A stretch of DNA of 64,000 nucleotides from Methylorubrum rhodinum (lineage in GTDB: Bacteria; Pseudomonadota; Alphaproteobacteria; Rhizobiales; Beijerinckiaceae). The translations under genes were made by a program, and so were the position numbers. The stretch spans positions 62,001-126,000 of the forward strand of contig NZ_JACHOP010000010.1 in assembly GCF_014199935.1 (NCBI RefSeq). The letters run 5' to 3'. Shown one piece after another: positions 38,730 through 47,857 of the stretch (position 1 is the stretch's first letter; every line of letters begins with the position of its first letter). A model generated the notes under the pieces. That model was not told the origin of the DNA and ran no database searches. It saw only the letters and a list, made by a program, of their open reading frames with translations.

Positions 38730-40111
38730 GGCGCCTCCTCGAACGCGGCGAAGACCCGGGCGGCCTTGGTCAGCGTCTCCTCGTACTCGGAGGCCGGATC
38801 GGACAGGAGCGTCACCCCGCCGCCCGCCTGGAGCACGGCCTGGGCCTCGTCCATGAACACGGTGCGGATCGCGATCGAGGTGTCGAGCGAGCCGTCGAAG
38901 CCGAGCGCGCCGATCACCCCGCAATAGAGCTCGCGCGCGTCCCCCTCGATCTCGGTGATGATGTCCATGGCCCTGAGCTTCGGCGCGCCGGTGATCGAGC
39001 CGCCGGGAAACGTTTTTTGGATCAGATCGAGGGCGTCGGCGTCTTCGCGCAAGGTGCCGGTGACCACCGAAACGAGATGGTGGATGCCGGCATAGGATTC
39101 CAGCCCGCACAGGACCGGCACCTTCACGCTGCCGGGCTCGCAGACCCGCGACAGGTCGTTGCGCAGCAGATCCACGATCATGATGTTCTCGGCCCGCTCC
39201 TTCGGATTGGCCTGAAGCGCGGCCGCGACCTCGGCGTCGCGGGCCGGATCGGGATCGCGCCGCACCGTGCCCTTGATCGGCCGGGTCTCGACCGCGCGGC
39301 CCTGCAACTTCAGGAAGCGCTCCGGCGAGGACGAGGCGACCGTGAGATCATCGAAGTCGAGATAGGCCCCGAAGGTCGCCGGGTTGGTGGCGCGAAGCCG
39401 CCGGTAGAAGGCGAAGGGGTCGAAGCCGGGCGGCAGGTCGGCCACAAAACGCTGGGCGATGTTGGCCTGATAGATGTCGCCCGCGCGGATATAGTCCCGG
39501 ACGGTTTCGACCGCTCTTTCATAGGCTTCCCGCGAAAGGTTCGTGCGCCACGCGAGCTTGATCGGGGTCCAGTCGGGCGGCGTTTCCGCCGGACTCGCGA
39601 GGAGTGCGGCGAAGGCGTCGAGCCGGGCTTTTGCGCGCGCCTCCCGGGCCTCGGGGTCGGTCTCCGGGAAGCCGGTGGCGATCAGCAGGCCGGTGCCGCT
39701 GGCGTGATCGATGGCGAGCAGCGTGTCGTAGAGGTTGAACGCGATGTCGTCGGTGAGCCCTGCCCGGCGGGCGGGCGGGACGACCCGCTCCAGGCTCGCG
39801 CCGAGATCGTAGGCGAAGTAGCCGATCGCCGCGCCGGGAAAGGCCGGCAGGTCGGGCCGGGGCGCGAGCCGGTAGGGGGCGAGGCAGGCCCGCAGGGCAT
39901 CGAGCGGCGCGCCCGGCACCGGGCCCCCGTCGAGAGTCGCCTGCCCCTCGCGATACCGAAACCGCCCGAACGGGTCGGCGGCCAGCACCGAGACGCGCCC
40001 AAGCGTGTCGTGCGGCATGGCGCTGTCGAGGAAGGCGAGCCCCGGCAGCCGGGCGAGGCGGGTGGCCGCCGCGACCGGGTCGAGGAAGGGAATCGCGCGG
40101 GTCCAGACCAT
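38726..40111 (-). CDS. pabB: Aminodeoxychorismate synthase component I
   Basis: 461 aa from the ATG at 40111. Chorismate-binding enzyme: GDIYQANIAQRF, PERFLKLQGRAVETRPIKGT, NIMIVDLLRNDLSRVC, and PGGSITGAPKLRAM are all present. Adds the amino group at C4 of chorismate with ammonia from PabA. First gene of the pabB-pabA-pabC operon for p-aminobenzoate. The PIKGT motif (rather than the anthranilate synthase form) supports PabB over TrpE. Confidence 0.93.
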   Translation of the reverse strand: MVWTRAIPFLDPVAAATRLARLPGLAFLDSAMPHDTLGRVSVLAADPFGRFRYREGQATLDGGPVPGAPLDALRACLAPYRLAPRPDLPAFPGAAIGYFAYDLGASLERVVPPARRAGLTDDIAFNLYDTLLAIDHASGTGLLIATGFPETDPEAREARAKARLDAFAALLASPAETPPDWTPIKLAWRTNLSREAYERAVETVRDYIRAGDIYQANIAQRFVADLPPGFDPFAFYRRLRATNPATFGAYLDFDDLTVASSSPERFLKLQGRAVETRPIKGTVRRDPDPARDAEVAAALQANPKERAENIMIVDLLRNDLSRVCEPGSVKVPVLCGLESYAGIHHLVSVVTGTLREDADALDLIQKTFPGGSITGAPKLRAMDIITEIEGDARELYCGVIGALGFDGSLDTSIAIRTVFMDEAQAVLQAGGGVTLLSDPASEYEETLTKAARVFAAFEEAP

Positions 40112-40417
40112 CGTCTTATAGGGTGTCGTGCGTCGGCGTCCGTCGCGGCAACGTCTCCGCCCACCCAAGGGCGTCCGGAACCGCGCCGTCAATCACCTCG
40201 CACATCTTGGGCCCGCGGGAGGGGTATGCGGATGTTCCGCCCGCTCTTCATCGAACAGGTGAAGAATGGCTATCAAACCACTGACCCGATTCGTTTTTGC
40301 TAGGCAAGGCAGGTCGTCTCGGTGAGAGGCGCAGCGGCGTCCGGTCGCCGCGGCCGTGAGACAATCGCTTGTGCTCCGCCTAGAGCTGCACGACATTGTC
40401 GTGCAAGCGAGGATTCA
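40112..40417. other. Divergent intergenic region, 306 bases
   Basis: Between leftward pabB and the rightward antitoxin gene; must contain both promoters. The only notable element is the palindrome at 40388-40404 close to the antitoxin start. No small gene seen. Confidence 0.6.
40388..40404. promoter_or_regulatory. Operator of the DinJ/YafQ-type operon
   Basis: GCACGAC-ATT-GTCGTGC, a perfect 7-base palindrome with 3-base spacer, ending 13 bases before the antitoxin ATG. RHH antitoxins such as DinJ repress their own promoter by binding just such sites, so this is the likely autoregulatory operator. Confidence 0.7.
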
Positions 40418-40681
40418 ATGCCGACCAAGCCTCTGGTCCAGACCCGGATCGATGCCGAGACCAAGGAAGAAGCCACCGCCGTCCTCAAGGCGATGGGACT
40501 GACCGTCTCCGACGCGGTGCGGATGATGCTCGTGCGCGTCGCGCGGGAGAAGGCGCTGCCGTTCGAGCCGCTGGTGCCCAACGAGACCACGGTCGCGGCC
40601 ATGCGCGAGGCCCGCGCCGGCGACTTGCCGCGCTTCGGCGGCGTCGAGGCGCTGATGGCCGACCTCGATGCGGACGATTGA
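40418..40681 (+). CDS. RelB/DinJ-family antitoxin
   Basis: 87 aa from an ATG with GAGG upstream. The N-terminal ribbon-helix-helix region reads VQTRIDAETKEEATAVLKAM then GLTVSDAVRMMLVRVAREKA, the standard RelB/DinJ DNA-binding and dimerisation fold. The acidic C-terminus (ALMADLDADD) is the expected toxin-wrapping tail. It overlaps the downstream toxin by 14 bases, so the two are translationally coupled. Confidence 0.9.
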   Translation: MPTKPLVQTRIDAETKEEATAVLKAMGLTVSDAVRMMLVRVAREKALPFEPLVPNETTVAAMREARAGDLPRFGGVEALMADLDADD

Positions 40682-40949
40682 GCGGACCACGCAGTTCAAG
40701 CGCGACTTCAAGCGGGAGAGGAAGGGGCGCCATCGCGCGACCCTCCCGGCCGACCTGACGGCGGTGATCTCCGACCTCGCGGCGGATCAGCCGCTCGCGC
40801 CGCGCCTGTGCGACCACGCGCTCACCGGCAGCTGGAATGATCACCGCGATTGCCACGTGAAGCCCGATCTCGTGCTGATCTACCGGTTGGTCGGCACGGA
40901 AACGCTTCAGCTTGTGCGCCTCGGCTCGCATGCCGAGCTGGGTTTTTAG
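40668..40949 (+). CDS. YafQ-family mRNA interferase toxin
   Basis: 93 aa. A RelE-superfamily ribosome-dependent endoribonuclease. All four catalytic positions known from E. coli YafQ are kept: His in CDHALTGSW, His and Asp in RDCHVKPDLVLIYRL, and His in RLGSHAELGF. The N-terminal KRDFKRERKGR helix is basic as expected. Paired with the DinJ-like antitoxin directly upstream. Appears intact and potentially active. Confidence 0.92.
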   Translation: MRTIERTTQFKRDFKRERKGRHRATLPADLTAVISDLAADQPLAPRLCDHALTGSWNDHRDCHVKPDLVLIYRLVGTETLQLVRLGSHAELGF

Positions 40950-41069
40950 AAACAACGGCTCCGCTCGCAACCGCGCCCCAATGCGGCTATATCGGCGACT
41001 TCACCGCCCTTCGCTTAAAGCGCACGCGGCCCTCTTCCGCAAAAGAGGCGCCGCTCACGACGAGCCGTC

Positions 41070-42428
41070 ATGACCGCCACCGCCTCTCCCTCGGACACCA
41101 AGAGTGCCGCCAAGAGCGCCGCCGCGCCGCGGATCTCGTTCGTGTCGCTGGGCTGCCCCAAGGCGCTCGTCGATTCCGAGCGCATCCTCACGCATCTGCG
41201 CGCCGAGGGCTACGAGCTGTCGCGCCGCCACGACGGGGCGGACGTCGTCATCGTCAACACCTGCGGCTTCCTCGATTCGGCCAAGGCGGAATCGTTGTCG
41301 GCGATCGGCGAGGCCATGGCGGAGAACGGCCGGGTGATCGTCACCGGCTGCATGGGCGCCCAGCCGGAAGAAATTCGCGAAAAATATCCGAACCTTCTGG
41401 CCGTCACCGGCCCCCAGGCCTACGAATCGGTGGTGGCCGCCGTGCACGAGGCGGTGCCGCCGGCGCACGATCCGTTCCTCGACCTGATCCCGCCGCAGGG
41501 CGTCAAGCTGACGCCGCGCCACTACGCCTATCTGAAGATCTCGGAAGGCTGCAACAACCGCTGCAGCTTCTGCATCATCCCGAGCTTGCGCGGCGATCTC
41601 GTCAGCCGCCCGGCGGCGGACGTGCTGCGCGAAGCGGAAAAACTGGTGAAGGCGGGCGTGAAGGAGTTGCTCGTCGTCTCGCAGGACACCTCGGCCTACG
41701 GCCTCGACACCCGCTACGCGCCGAGCCGCTGGCAGGACCGCGAGGTGCGTGCCCGGTTCTATGATCTCGCCAAGGAACTCGGCGAACTCGGCGCCTGGGT
41801 GCGGCTGCACTACGTCTACCCCTATCCGCACGTGGACGAGGTCATCCCGCTGATGGCCGAGGGACGTGTGCTGCCGTATCTCGACATGCCGCTCCAGCAC
41901 GCGAGCCCGTCGGTGCTCAAGCGGATGCGCCGGCCGGGCAACCAGGAAAAGCAGCTCGACCGCATCCGCCGCTGGCGCGAGATCTGCCCCGATCTCGCGA
42001 TCCGCTCGACCTTCATCGTCGGCTTCCCCGGCGAGACCGACGCGGAGTTCGAGGAACTCTTGGAGTGGATCAAGGAAGCGCGTCTGGAGCGGGTCGGCTG
42101 CTTCGCGTACGAGCCGGTCAAGGGCGCCACCGCCAACGATCTCGGCCTGCCCGTGCCGCCCGAGGTCAAGGCCGAGCGCAAGCGCCGGTTCATGGCGGCC
42201 CAGGAGGTCGTGTCGCTGCGGCTGCAGCGGGCGAAGGTGGGCAAGCGCATCCCGGTCATCATCGACGAGGTCGGCCCGACGGTGGCGCGCGGGCGCTCGA
42301 AGTCGGACGCGCCGGAGATCGACGGCACCGTCCACGTCGCCTCGCGCCGCCCGGTGCGGCCGGGCGACATCGTCACCGTGAAGATCGAGCGGGCCGAGGC
42401 CCACGACCTGCACGGCCTCGCGGTGTGA
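41070..42428 (+). CDS. rimO: Ribosomal protein uS12 methylthiotransferase RimO
   Basis: 452 aa. Radical-SAM enzyme that methylthiolates an Asp of ribosomal protein S12. The N-terminal UPF0004 domain holds three cluster Cys ([31 protein letters not shown]). The radical SAM motif is [16 protein letters not shown], followed by QDTSAYG and [13 protein letters not shown] domain closes the protein (about 385-450). The [12 protein letters not shown] and PSLRG details distinguish RimO from MiaB. An N-terminal Ala/Lys/Ser extension of about 20 residues precedes the first domain. Confidence 0.95.
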   Translation: MTATASPSDTKSAAKSAAAPRISFVSLGCPKALVDSERILTHLRAEGYELSRRHDGADVVIVNTCGFLDSAKAESLSAIGEAMAENGRVIVTGCMGAQPEEIREKYPNLLAVTGPQAYESVVAAVHEAVPPAHDPFLDLIPPQGVKLTPRHYAYLKISEGCNNRCSFCIIPSLRGDLVSRPAADVLREAEKLVKAGVKELLVVSQDTSAYGLDTRYAPSRWQDREVRARFYDLAKELGELGAWVRLHYVYPYPHVDEVIPLMAEGRVLPYLDMPLQHASPSVLKRMRRPGNQEKQLDRIRRWREICPDLAIRSTFIVGFPGETDAEFEELLEWIKEARLERVGCFAYEPVKGATANDLGLPVPPEVKAERKRRFMAAQEVVSLRLQRAKVGKRIPVIIDEVGPTVARGRSKSDAPEIDGTVHVASRRPVRPGDIVTVKIERAEAHDLHGLAV

Positions 42429-42487
42429 GCCGAACCGCCCCGCCCGCCGAGGCGTTGCCCCGCCGACAGCAACCGGAAGGTTTGACC

Positions 42488-42673
42488 ATGGCGGACGAGC
42501 AGCGCGACCGGAGCGACGAGGCCGCACTCTCGCCCAAGGATCCGGTGACGGGTCGGGTGAAGGCGCAAGACGGCCCGATGGAGCGCGCCGGCACGGAGGC
42601 CGAGGAAGCCGCCCACGGCAACACCCCGTCCGGCGCGACGCGCGAATCCCCCAAGCCGGAGCGCTCCGCCTGA
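42488..42673 (+). CDS. Small hydrophilic, probably disordered protein
   Basis: 61 aa from an ATG with GGAAGG 7 bases upstream. Rich in Asp, Glu, Arg, Ala and Pro with no hydrophobic segment (for example DEQRDRSDEAALSPKDPVTG), so it should be disordered. It lies between rimO and a DoxX-like gene in what looks like one operon (60- and 10-base gaps). Similar in character to the protein at 4614-4805. Function unknown. Confidence 0.7.
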   Translation: MADEQRDRSDEAALSPKDPVTGRVKAQDGPMERAGTEAEEAAHGNTPSGATRESPKPERSA

Positions 42674-42683
42674 GCCCCGCCTC

Positions 42684-43094
42684 GTGACCGACGACCGCCG
42701 TGGGCTGCGGCTCGGCCTGATCGGCCTCTACGGCTTCATCGGCGTGGTGCACCTCGCTGCCACCGACAAATTCCTGCCGATCATGCCGACCTTCGTGCCG
42801 CAGCCGCGCCTCGTCGTGATCGCCACGGGCCTGTGCGAGATTGCGGCGGCCCTCGCGCTGACGACGCCGTGGCCGGGCCTGCGCCGGGCGGCGGGGATCG
42901 GGCTCGCGCTCTACGCGGTCTGCGTGTTCCCGGCCAACATCAAGCATGCGGTCGAGGGCATCTCCCTGCCGCCGATCCCGGACACGTGGTGGTACCACGG
43001 CCCACGCCTCGCCCTGCAGCCGGTCATGGTGTGGTGGGCGCTCTACGCCACGAAGGCGATCGACTGGCCGTTCCGGGATCGGCGGATCCCCTGA
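42684..43094 (+). CDS. DoxX-like membrane protein
   Basis: 136 aa from a GTG 10 bases after the preceding stop. Four predicted membrane helices (about 8-26, 43-61, 67-85 and 105-125). The FIGVVHLAATDKFLPIMP segment after helix 1 and FPANIKHAVEG after helix 3 are typical of DoxX-family proteins. Function unknown; some relatives are tied to thiol or redox homeostasis. Confidence 0.8.
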   Translation: MTDDRRGLRLGLIGLYGFIGVVHLAATDKFLPIMPTFVPQPRLVVIATGLCEIAAALALTTPWPGLRRAAGIGLALYAVCVFPANIKHAVEGISLPPIPDTWWYHGPRLALQPVMVWWALYATKAIDWPFRDRRIP

Positions 43095-43355
43095 TCCCGT
43101 GATCCGAACGTCCCTTGATCCAGGGATCCGGGCATCCCCGGATCCCGGCCGGCCGCATCATGAATTCCTGATGATGATCGTCGGCACCGCACAGTCCTTC
43201 CGGGCTTTCGGCCGGTGCCGCTCGGCCGCGCCACGCCGCCGAGCGGCATCTTTCCAAATATGCGCAAGTCTTTTCTTGAGGAAAACCCGGCCTGGAGCGG
43301 TCGGGCGGCGCCAGAGCGGTGGCCGCGCGGATGCGAGGCCGTCTAGCCTCGCCTC

Positions 43356-43502
43356 ATGCCGAAGCGTCGCGATCCGAGCCGGACCAGCAAGCCGCGCGGC
43401 GGGGCGGACGAGCCGCCTCGCCCGGAGCAATCGGCCGTCGAGCGCGCCCTGGAACGCGTGCTGGAGCGCCTGAAGCCGAAGCCGCCCCGCAAGGGCACCT
43501 GA
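43356..43502 (+). CDS. Small basic protein, unknown function
   Basis: 48 aa from an ATG, ending just before a palindromic element. The product is highly charged (MPKRRDPSRTSKPRGGADEP, then a helix ERALERVLERLKPKP). Codon third positions are GC-rich as in real genes here. A clear ribosome site is not seen. No family recognised. Confidence 0.5.
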   Translation: MPKRRDPSRTSKPRGGADEPPRPEQSAVERALERVLERLKPKPPRKGT

Positions 43503-43503
43503 A

Positions 43504-43624
43504 TCCGGGTTTCGAAAGGGATCATCCCTTTCGCGGGTTCAGGGCAGAGCCCTGATCTTGGAGGGAAACCGGGGCTCTACCCCGGTGCCCGGCCAAAGGG
43601 ATGATCCCTTTGGGAACCCGGACT
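43504..43624. repeat. Palindromic intergenic element, family B, copy 1
   Basis: Contains hairpins CGAAAGGGA/TCCCTTTCG, CAGGGC/GCCCTG, CCGGGGC/CCCCGG-type and CAAAGGGATGATCCCTTTG. The outer ends GTCCGGG/ACCCGGAC also pair. Its sequence and order match 50691-50811. It lies between the 48-aa gene and the convergent hspQ gene and touches the hspQ stop. Confidence 0.88.
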
Positions 43625-43965
43625 TAATTCGCGTGGCCCAGGCGCATGCGGTAGCCGCCGTCGGGGTCGCGCTCGAACACCTCGGGAATGCCGGCGTGGC
43701 GCAGGGCCTCGCCGGAGGTGTCGGGCACGAGGTTCTGCTCGGAGACGTAGGCGACGTACTCGCTGTCGGCGTTCTCGGCGAGCAGGTGGTAGAACGGCTG
43801 GTCCTTGCGCGGCCGAACCTCTTCCGGAATCGCCAGCCACCATTCCTCGGTGTTGGAAAATTCCGGATCGACGTCGAACACCACGCCCCGGAACGGGTAG
43901 ATCCGGTGCCGGACCACCGCACCGAGGCCGAATTTCGCGGTTCTCATGCTGGTCTGCTGATTCAT
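43624..43965 (-). CDS. hspQ: Heat-shock protein HspQ (hemimethylated-DNA-binding YccV family)
   Basis: 113 aa from the ATG at 43965; a TTG three codons upstream and an ATG at 43947 are alternatives. Family blocks: FGLGAVVRHRIYPFRGVVFD, DPEFSNTEEWW, KDQPFYHLLAENADSEYVAY and VSEQNLVPD. In E. coli HspQ binds hemimethylated oriC and acts as a Lon specificity factor; here the role is inferred by homology. The C-terminal extension beyond NLVPD (about 25 residues) is usual for alphaproteobacteria. Confidence 0.92.
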   Translation of the reverse strand: MNQQTSMRTAKFGLGAVVRHRIYPFRGVVFDVDPEFSNTEEWWLAIPEEVRPRKDQPFYHLLAENADSEYVAYVSEQNLVPDTSGEALRHAGIPEVFERDPDGGYRMRLGHAN

Positions 43966-44026
43966 GATCGACAAGATAGGCCTCGCGCCCGCTCCCTGCC
44001 AATGCGAGGCCCACCCTCCGCGACGA

Positions 44027-45076
44027 TCAGGGCAGATTGTAGACCTTGGCGAGGTCCGGGTCCTTGTCGGCCACGAGCCGGGCGAGGTCGACGATGACCT
44101 TGGCCTGCTTCCACGTGGCGTCGTCCTGCATCTTGCCGTCGATCATCACGGCGCCGGTGCCGTCGGGCATCGCCGCGACGATGCGGGAGGCGAAGTTCAC
44201 CTCGTCCGGATCGGGGGCGAACACGGTCTTGGCGAGCGCGACCTGGCTCGGATGCAGCGTCCAGGCGCCGGCGCAGCCCATCAGGAAGGCGTTGCGGAAC
44301 TGGACCTCGCAGGCGGCCGAATCGGAGAAGTCACCGAACGGGCCGTAGAACGCCTTGATGCCGTTGGCCATGCAGGCATCGACCATCTTCGCGATGGTGT
44401 AGTGCCACAGATCCTGCTGGGCGGAGGAGCGCTCGGCGTCGCCCTTCGGGTCGGACAGAACCTTGTAGTCCGGGTGGCCGCCGCCGACGCGGGTGGTCTT
44501 CATCCCGCGGGACGCCGCGAGATCGGCCGGCCCCAGGCTCATGCCGTGCATGCGGGGGCTTGCGCTGGCGATGGCATCGACGTTGGCCACGCCCTCCGCC
44601 GTCTCGAGGATGGCGTGGACGAGGATCGGCTTCTTGACGTTATGACGCGCCTCGAGCTGGGCGAGCAGCTGGTCGATGTAGTGGATGTCCCACGGGCCCT
44701 CGACCTTGGGCACCATCACGACGTCGAGCCGGTCGCCGACTTCGGCCACCAGGGTGAACAGGTCGTCGAGGATCCAGGGCGAGTTCAGCGCATTGATGCG
44801 CGTCCACAGGCCGGTGCCGGAGGCGGCGAAATCGGTGGCCTTGGCCATCGCGACGAAGCCGTTGCGGGCTGCCTCCTTCTGGTCGGCGGGGACCGCGTCC
44901 TCCAGGTTGCCGAGCACCACGTCGACCGTCTTGGCGAGTTCCGGCACGCGGGCGCGGACCTTCTCGTTGTGGGGCGGCACGAAGTGGATCATCCGCTCGA
45001 GCTTGATCGGCAGTTCGCGGAACGGCTCGGGCGCGCCGGCGGCGAGCGGCTGGAAGAAGCGGCGGGGCAGTTTCAT
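44027..45076 (-). CDS. HpcH/HpaI-family CoA lyase, malyl-CoA/beta-methylmalyl-CoA lyase-like
   Basis: 349 aa. The TIM-barrel carries [33 protein letters not shown], the Mg-binding Glu in [14 protein letters not shown] and Asp in [13 protein letters not shown], and YGPFGDFSD and LHPSQVALA. It is longer than the 320-aa serine-cycle malyl-CoA lyase and differs in the N-terminal block (GNLEDAV for the usual DLEDAV), so it looks like a second, paralogous lyase or thioesterase. Methylorubrum uses such enzymes in the serine cycle and ethylmalonyl-CoA pathway; which reaction this one performs cannot be decided here. No serine-cycle genes are adjacent. Confidence 0.82.
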   Translation of the reverse strand: MKLPRRFFQPLAAGAPEPFRELPIKLERMIHFVPPHNEKVRARVPELAKTVDVVLGNLEDAVPADQKEAARNGFVAMAKATDFAASGTGLWTRINALNSPWILDDLFTLVAEVGDRLDVVMVPKVEGPWDIHYIDQLLAQLEARHNVKKPILVHAILETAEGVANVDAIASASPRMHGMSLGPADLAASRGMKTTRVGGGHPDYKVLSDPKGDAERSSAQQDLWHYTIAKMVDACMANGIKAFYGPFGDFSDSAACEVQFRNAFLMGCAGAWTLHPSQVALAKTVFAPDPDEVNFASRIVAAMPDGTGAVMIDGKMQDDATWKQAKVIVDLARLVADKDPDLAKVYNLP

Positions 45077-45533
45077 CGGATGTCCAGGCTCCGGTTTCGG
45101 CGTCTGGCCAACCGGTTAGAGCACCCCGGCCCCCGTCGTAAAGCCGGGCTTTCGGGCAAGGGCGGCGACCCGCCGCACGCTCGGACCCGGCATGGATAGA
45201 ACATCCGCGGACAACCCTTGCGCCGGATGCATTCGAGCATTGCACGAAACCGCATTCGGGAAGATCATCCGCGGGCGAGCTCAAGATTCGGCCAAGGATT
45301 CGGGTGTGCCCGCGCACCGCGTCCGGGTCCGGTTCGCCCCAGATTGGCGTCAGTTGCTTGCCCGGCGAAGCATGACGGCCTGGAACGCTCCGGGCCGGGC
45401 CGTGTTTTCCGGCCGAGGCGGGCGTGTGGATTCACGAAACTCCTGCCGGTCCATGGCGGCCGGTGGGGGACATCCGGTGATCGGATGTATCGAGGGTCCA
45501 CGCAGATCGAACACCGTCAAGGGACGTGCGTCG
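45077..45533. other. Divergent intergenic region, 457 bases
   Basis: Separates the malyl-CoA lyase-like gene (leftward) from the patatin gene (rightward). Both promoters must lie here. No ORF with convincing coding character, repeat or operator was found. Confidence 0.6.
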
Positions 45534-46832
45534 ATGCCGGAACGGATCACGATTTCGAAAGGGCAGGGGCTGCCGGCCGCCGGGCGGATGCGCCGGGGGC
45601 TCGTGCTCACCTTGCTCGGCACCGCCATGGCGCTCGGTTCGCCCGCCTTCGCGGCCGAGCGGCCGGCGGCCAAGAAGATGCAAGCGGAGAAGGTGCAGGC
45701 CGACAGGCCCGCCGAGAAGCTGCCCGAGGAGCGGGCGGACTACACCGCGGCCCAAGCCGCGAACGCCCGGCCCGAGGGGCTGCCGGCGTCCGTCCGCATC
45801 GCGGGCGACGACGCGAGCGCCTTCAAGGCGCTGATCGACGGGGCCGACAAGGCCTCCGATCCCTGGCTGGTGCTGTCGGGGGGCGGGGAGAACGGTGCCT
45901 TCGCCGCGGGCCTGCTGGCGGGCTGGAGCGAGCGCGGCGACCGGCCGTCCTTCGGTGTGATCACCGGCGTCTCGACCGGCGCGCTGATCGCCCCCTTCGC
46001 CTTCGTCGGGCCCCAGGCCGACGGGGCCTTGAAGCAGAACTACACCGAGATCTCCGCCGCCGACGTGTTCGAGTTCGGCGGCACGCGGGATTCGCTCACC
46101 GACACGTGGCCGCTGAAAGAACGGATCGAGCGCGCGGTGACGCCCGCGCTGCTCAAGGCGGTGGCGGCCGAGCACGCCAGGGGCCGGCGCCTCTTCATCG
46201 CCACGACCCAGGTCGACAGCGAGCGGCCGACCCTGTGGGACATGGGCGCGATCGCGACGCTGAACGCCGGCGGCGACGCCCGCGCCCTCAAGCTGTTCCG
46301 CGAGATCGTGCTGGCCTCGACCGCCGTGCCCGGCGTGTTTCCGCCGGTGCTGATCCCGGCGAGCAGCGGGGGCAGGAGCTTCGAGGAGATGCACGACGAC
46401 GGCGGCGCCATGGGCCCGTTCTTCCTCGCCCCCGCCGCGGCGGTGGCGGGCGAGACGCGCCTGATCCTGCCGGCCTCGCGGATCTACCTCGTGGTCAACA
46501 ACCGGCTGGAGCCGGACTTCCAGATGGCGGGCCGCTCGGTGCTGTCGGTGCTCGGCCGTACCATGTCGGCGGCGATCAAGGCGCAGACCCGGGCGGCACT
46601 CGCGCTGACCCGCTCCTACGCCCAGCGCACCGGCCTCGACCTGCAGGTGGCGCTGATCGACCAGCGCTTCACCCGGACCTCGGAGCGCCCGTTCGACCGG
46701 CCCTACATGCAGGCCCTGTTCGCCCACGGCCAAGCGCTCGGCCGCGACGGCACCGCCTTCGCGGAGACCGCCCCCCACGACGGGGGGCATGCGGACGTGT
46801 CGGGCTCGGTGGGGACCGTCGCCGGGCGGTGA
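45534..46832 (+). CDS. Secreted patatin-like phospholipase
   Basis: 432 aa from the ATG at 45534. A signal peptide (about 19-40) ends in SPAFA. The patatin hydrolase domain follows: oxyanion loop SGGGENGAFAAG (about 115-126), nucleophile Ser147 in GVSTGALIAPF, and the second catalytic residue in the HDDGGAMG motif (Asp of DGG). TAVPGVFPPVLI is the usual patatin segment before it. A charged Lys/Glu-rich linker separates the signal peptide from the domain. It should hydrolyse lipids in the periplasm or outside the cell. Confidence 0.9.
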   Translation: MPERITISKGQGLPAAGRMRRGLVLTLLGTAMALGSPAFAAERPAAKKMQAEKVQADRPAEKLPEERADYTAAQAANARPEGLPASVRIAGDDASAFKALIDGADKASDPWLVLSGGGENGAFAAGLLAGWSERGDRPSFGVITGVSTGALIAPFAFVGPQADGALKQNYTEISAADVFEFGGTRDSLTDTWPLKERIERAVTPALLKAVAAEHARGRRLFIATTQVDSERPTLWDMGAIATLNAGGDARALKLFREIVLASTAVPGVFPPVLIPASSGGRSFEEMHDDGGAMGPFFLAPAAAVAGETRLILPASRIYLVVNNRLEPDFQMAGRSVLSVLGRTMSAAIKAQTRAALALTRSYAQRTGLDLQVALIDQRFTRTSERPFDRPYMQALFAHGQALGRDGTAFAETAPHDGGHADVSGSVGTVAGR

Positions 46833-46974
46833 CGGGGGAGGGGTCGCGTCGATACGCGATCCGTTGTCGCCCCTCGCGACGGTAGCATCCGGCGGCCATC
46901 GCCGGACGCGCGAACGACACGCGGAGGCTGCGCACCGGTCAAGCACCCGTGTGCAGCTTTTTCGTTTGTGCCCC

Positions 46975-47520
46975 TCACCCCTCCTCCGCCTCGGCCGGGG
47001 CGTAGACGGCGTCGCCCAGGCGGCGGAGCGGGCCGCCGGGGGCGGAGCGCTTCCACAGCCGCGTGTTGAGGGCCGCCACCGGATCGGCGCCCGGTAGGGC
47101 GAAGCCCTGGTCGGACAGCCGCGCCCAGATCTCGCCGGCATGGAGCGGCCGGCCGGCCTCCTCCAGCGCGGCGAGCGCCGCCTCGATCAGGGCCCGGCCG
47201 TAGCGGCGCGCCTGCACTGTCTCCGACAGGCCGCCGGCCTCGGCCTCCGTCCGTGGGGGGGACGGGGGCGGGGAGGGCGGTACTGGCGCCCACGGTGCGG
47301 GCGGGACAGCGGGGGAGGCGGCTCGGGACGGCTCCGCGGCGGGACGGCGTGGGGCGGGCGCATCCTCCGGCTCCTCGGACGCCGCGTCGGCCCCCTGCCC
47401 CGCGAGGCGGCGGCCGAGTTCGAGATAGAGGACGAGGTCGGCGATCTCCCGCTCGATGACGTCGCGGCGGCGGCGCAGCTCCGCCAGCCTCGCCTCGGCC
47501 TGCGCTTCCGACAGCCCCAT
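46975..47520 (-). CDS. Coiled-coil plus HARE-HTH-like winged-helix protein
   Basis: 181 aa. Residues 1-45 form a charged helix (EAQAEARLAELRRRRDVIER). A Pro/Ala/Ser-rich linker of about 55 residues follows. The C-terminal 70 residues (ALAALEEAGRPLHAGEIWAR, ALNTRLWKRS, GDAVYAPAEAEE) resemble the HARE-HTH/winged-helix domain found in restriction endonucleases and chromatin proteins, where it recognises DNA. It lies downstream of repA in the same direction with 482 bases between. Function unknown; a link to the replicon is speculative. Confidence 0.65.
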   Translation of the reverse strand: MGLSEAQAEARLAELRRRRDVIEREIADLVLYLELGRRLAGQGADAASEEPEDAPAPRRPAAEPSRAASPAVPPAPWAPVPPSPPPSPPRTEAEAGGLSETVQARRYGRALIEAALAALEEAGRPLHAGEIWARLSDQGFALPGADPVAALNTRLWKRSAPGGPLRRLGDAVYAPAEAEEG

Positions 47521-47725
47521 GTTCCGAACGCTCCGACGGGCCCCTACACGGAATGGGGCGAGGATTGGAAGATAGCGCGGATTGGGATGGATTGGAATAA
47601 AGGCTCGCGGGCTTCGCGCTATTCATCACAGTTGGAATTTTTGGAGTTCCAGGTATTCCATATTCCGTATGCACTGCGCCTCGCGCGAGCCTGCATCTGC
47701 CTGCCGTCCTGACTTCCGCTTCGAT

Positions 47726-47857
47726 CCGTCATCGCGAGGCGAAGCCGAAGCGATCCTGGGCGCGACCTGTTCGGATACGGCGTGACCGCGCCGAAGCGGT
47801 CGTCGGCGCGGCTTTTCCGGCGCGCTGGATTGCCTCGGCTCCGCCTTGCAATGACGG
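47726..47857. repeat. Palindromic intergenic element, family C
   Basis: Its 31-base ends are inverted repeats: it begins CCGTCATCGCGAGGCGAAGC (47726) and ends with CTCCGCCTTGCAATGACGG (47857); the arms continue GAAGCGATCC / GGATTGCCTC. The interior has a GCGCCGAAGCGG/CCGGCGCG-type inverted pair. The CGTCATTGCGAGGCGAAGCC form is a dispersed element in many Hyphomicrobiales. Confidence 0.75.
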
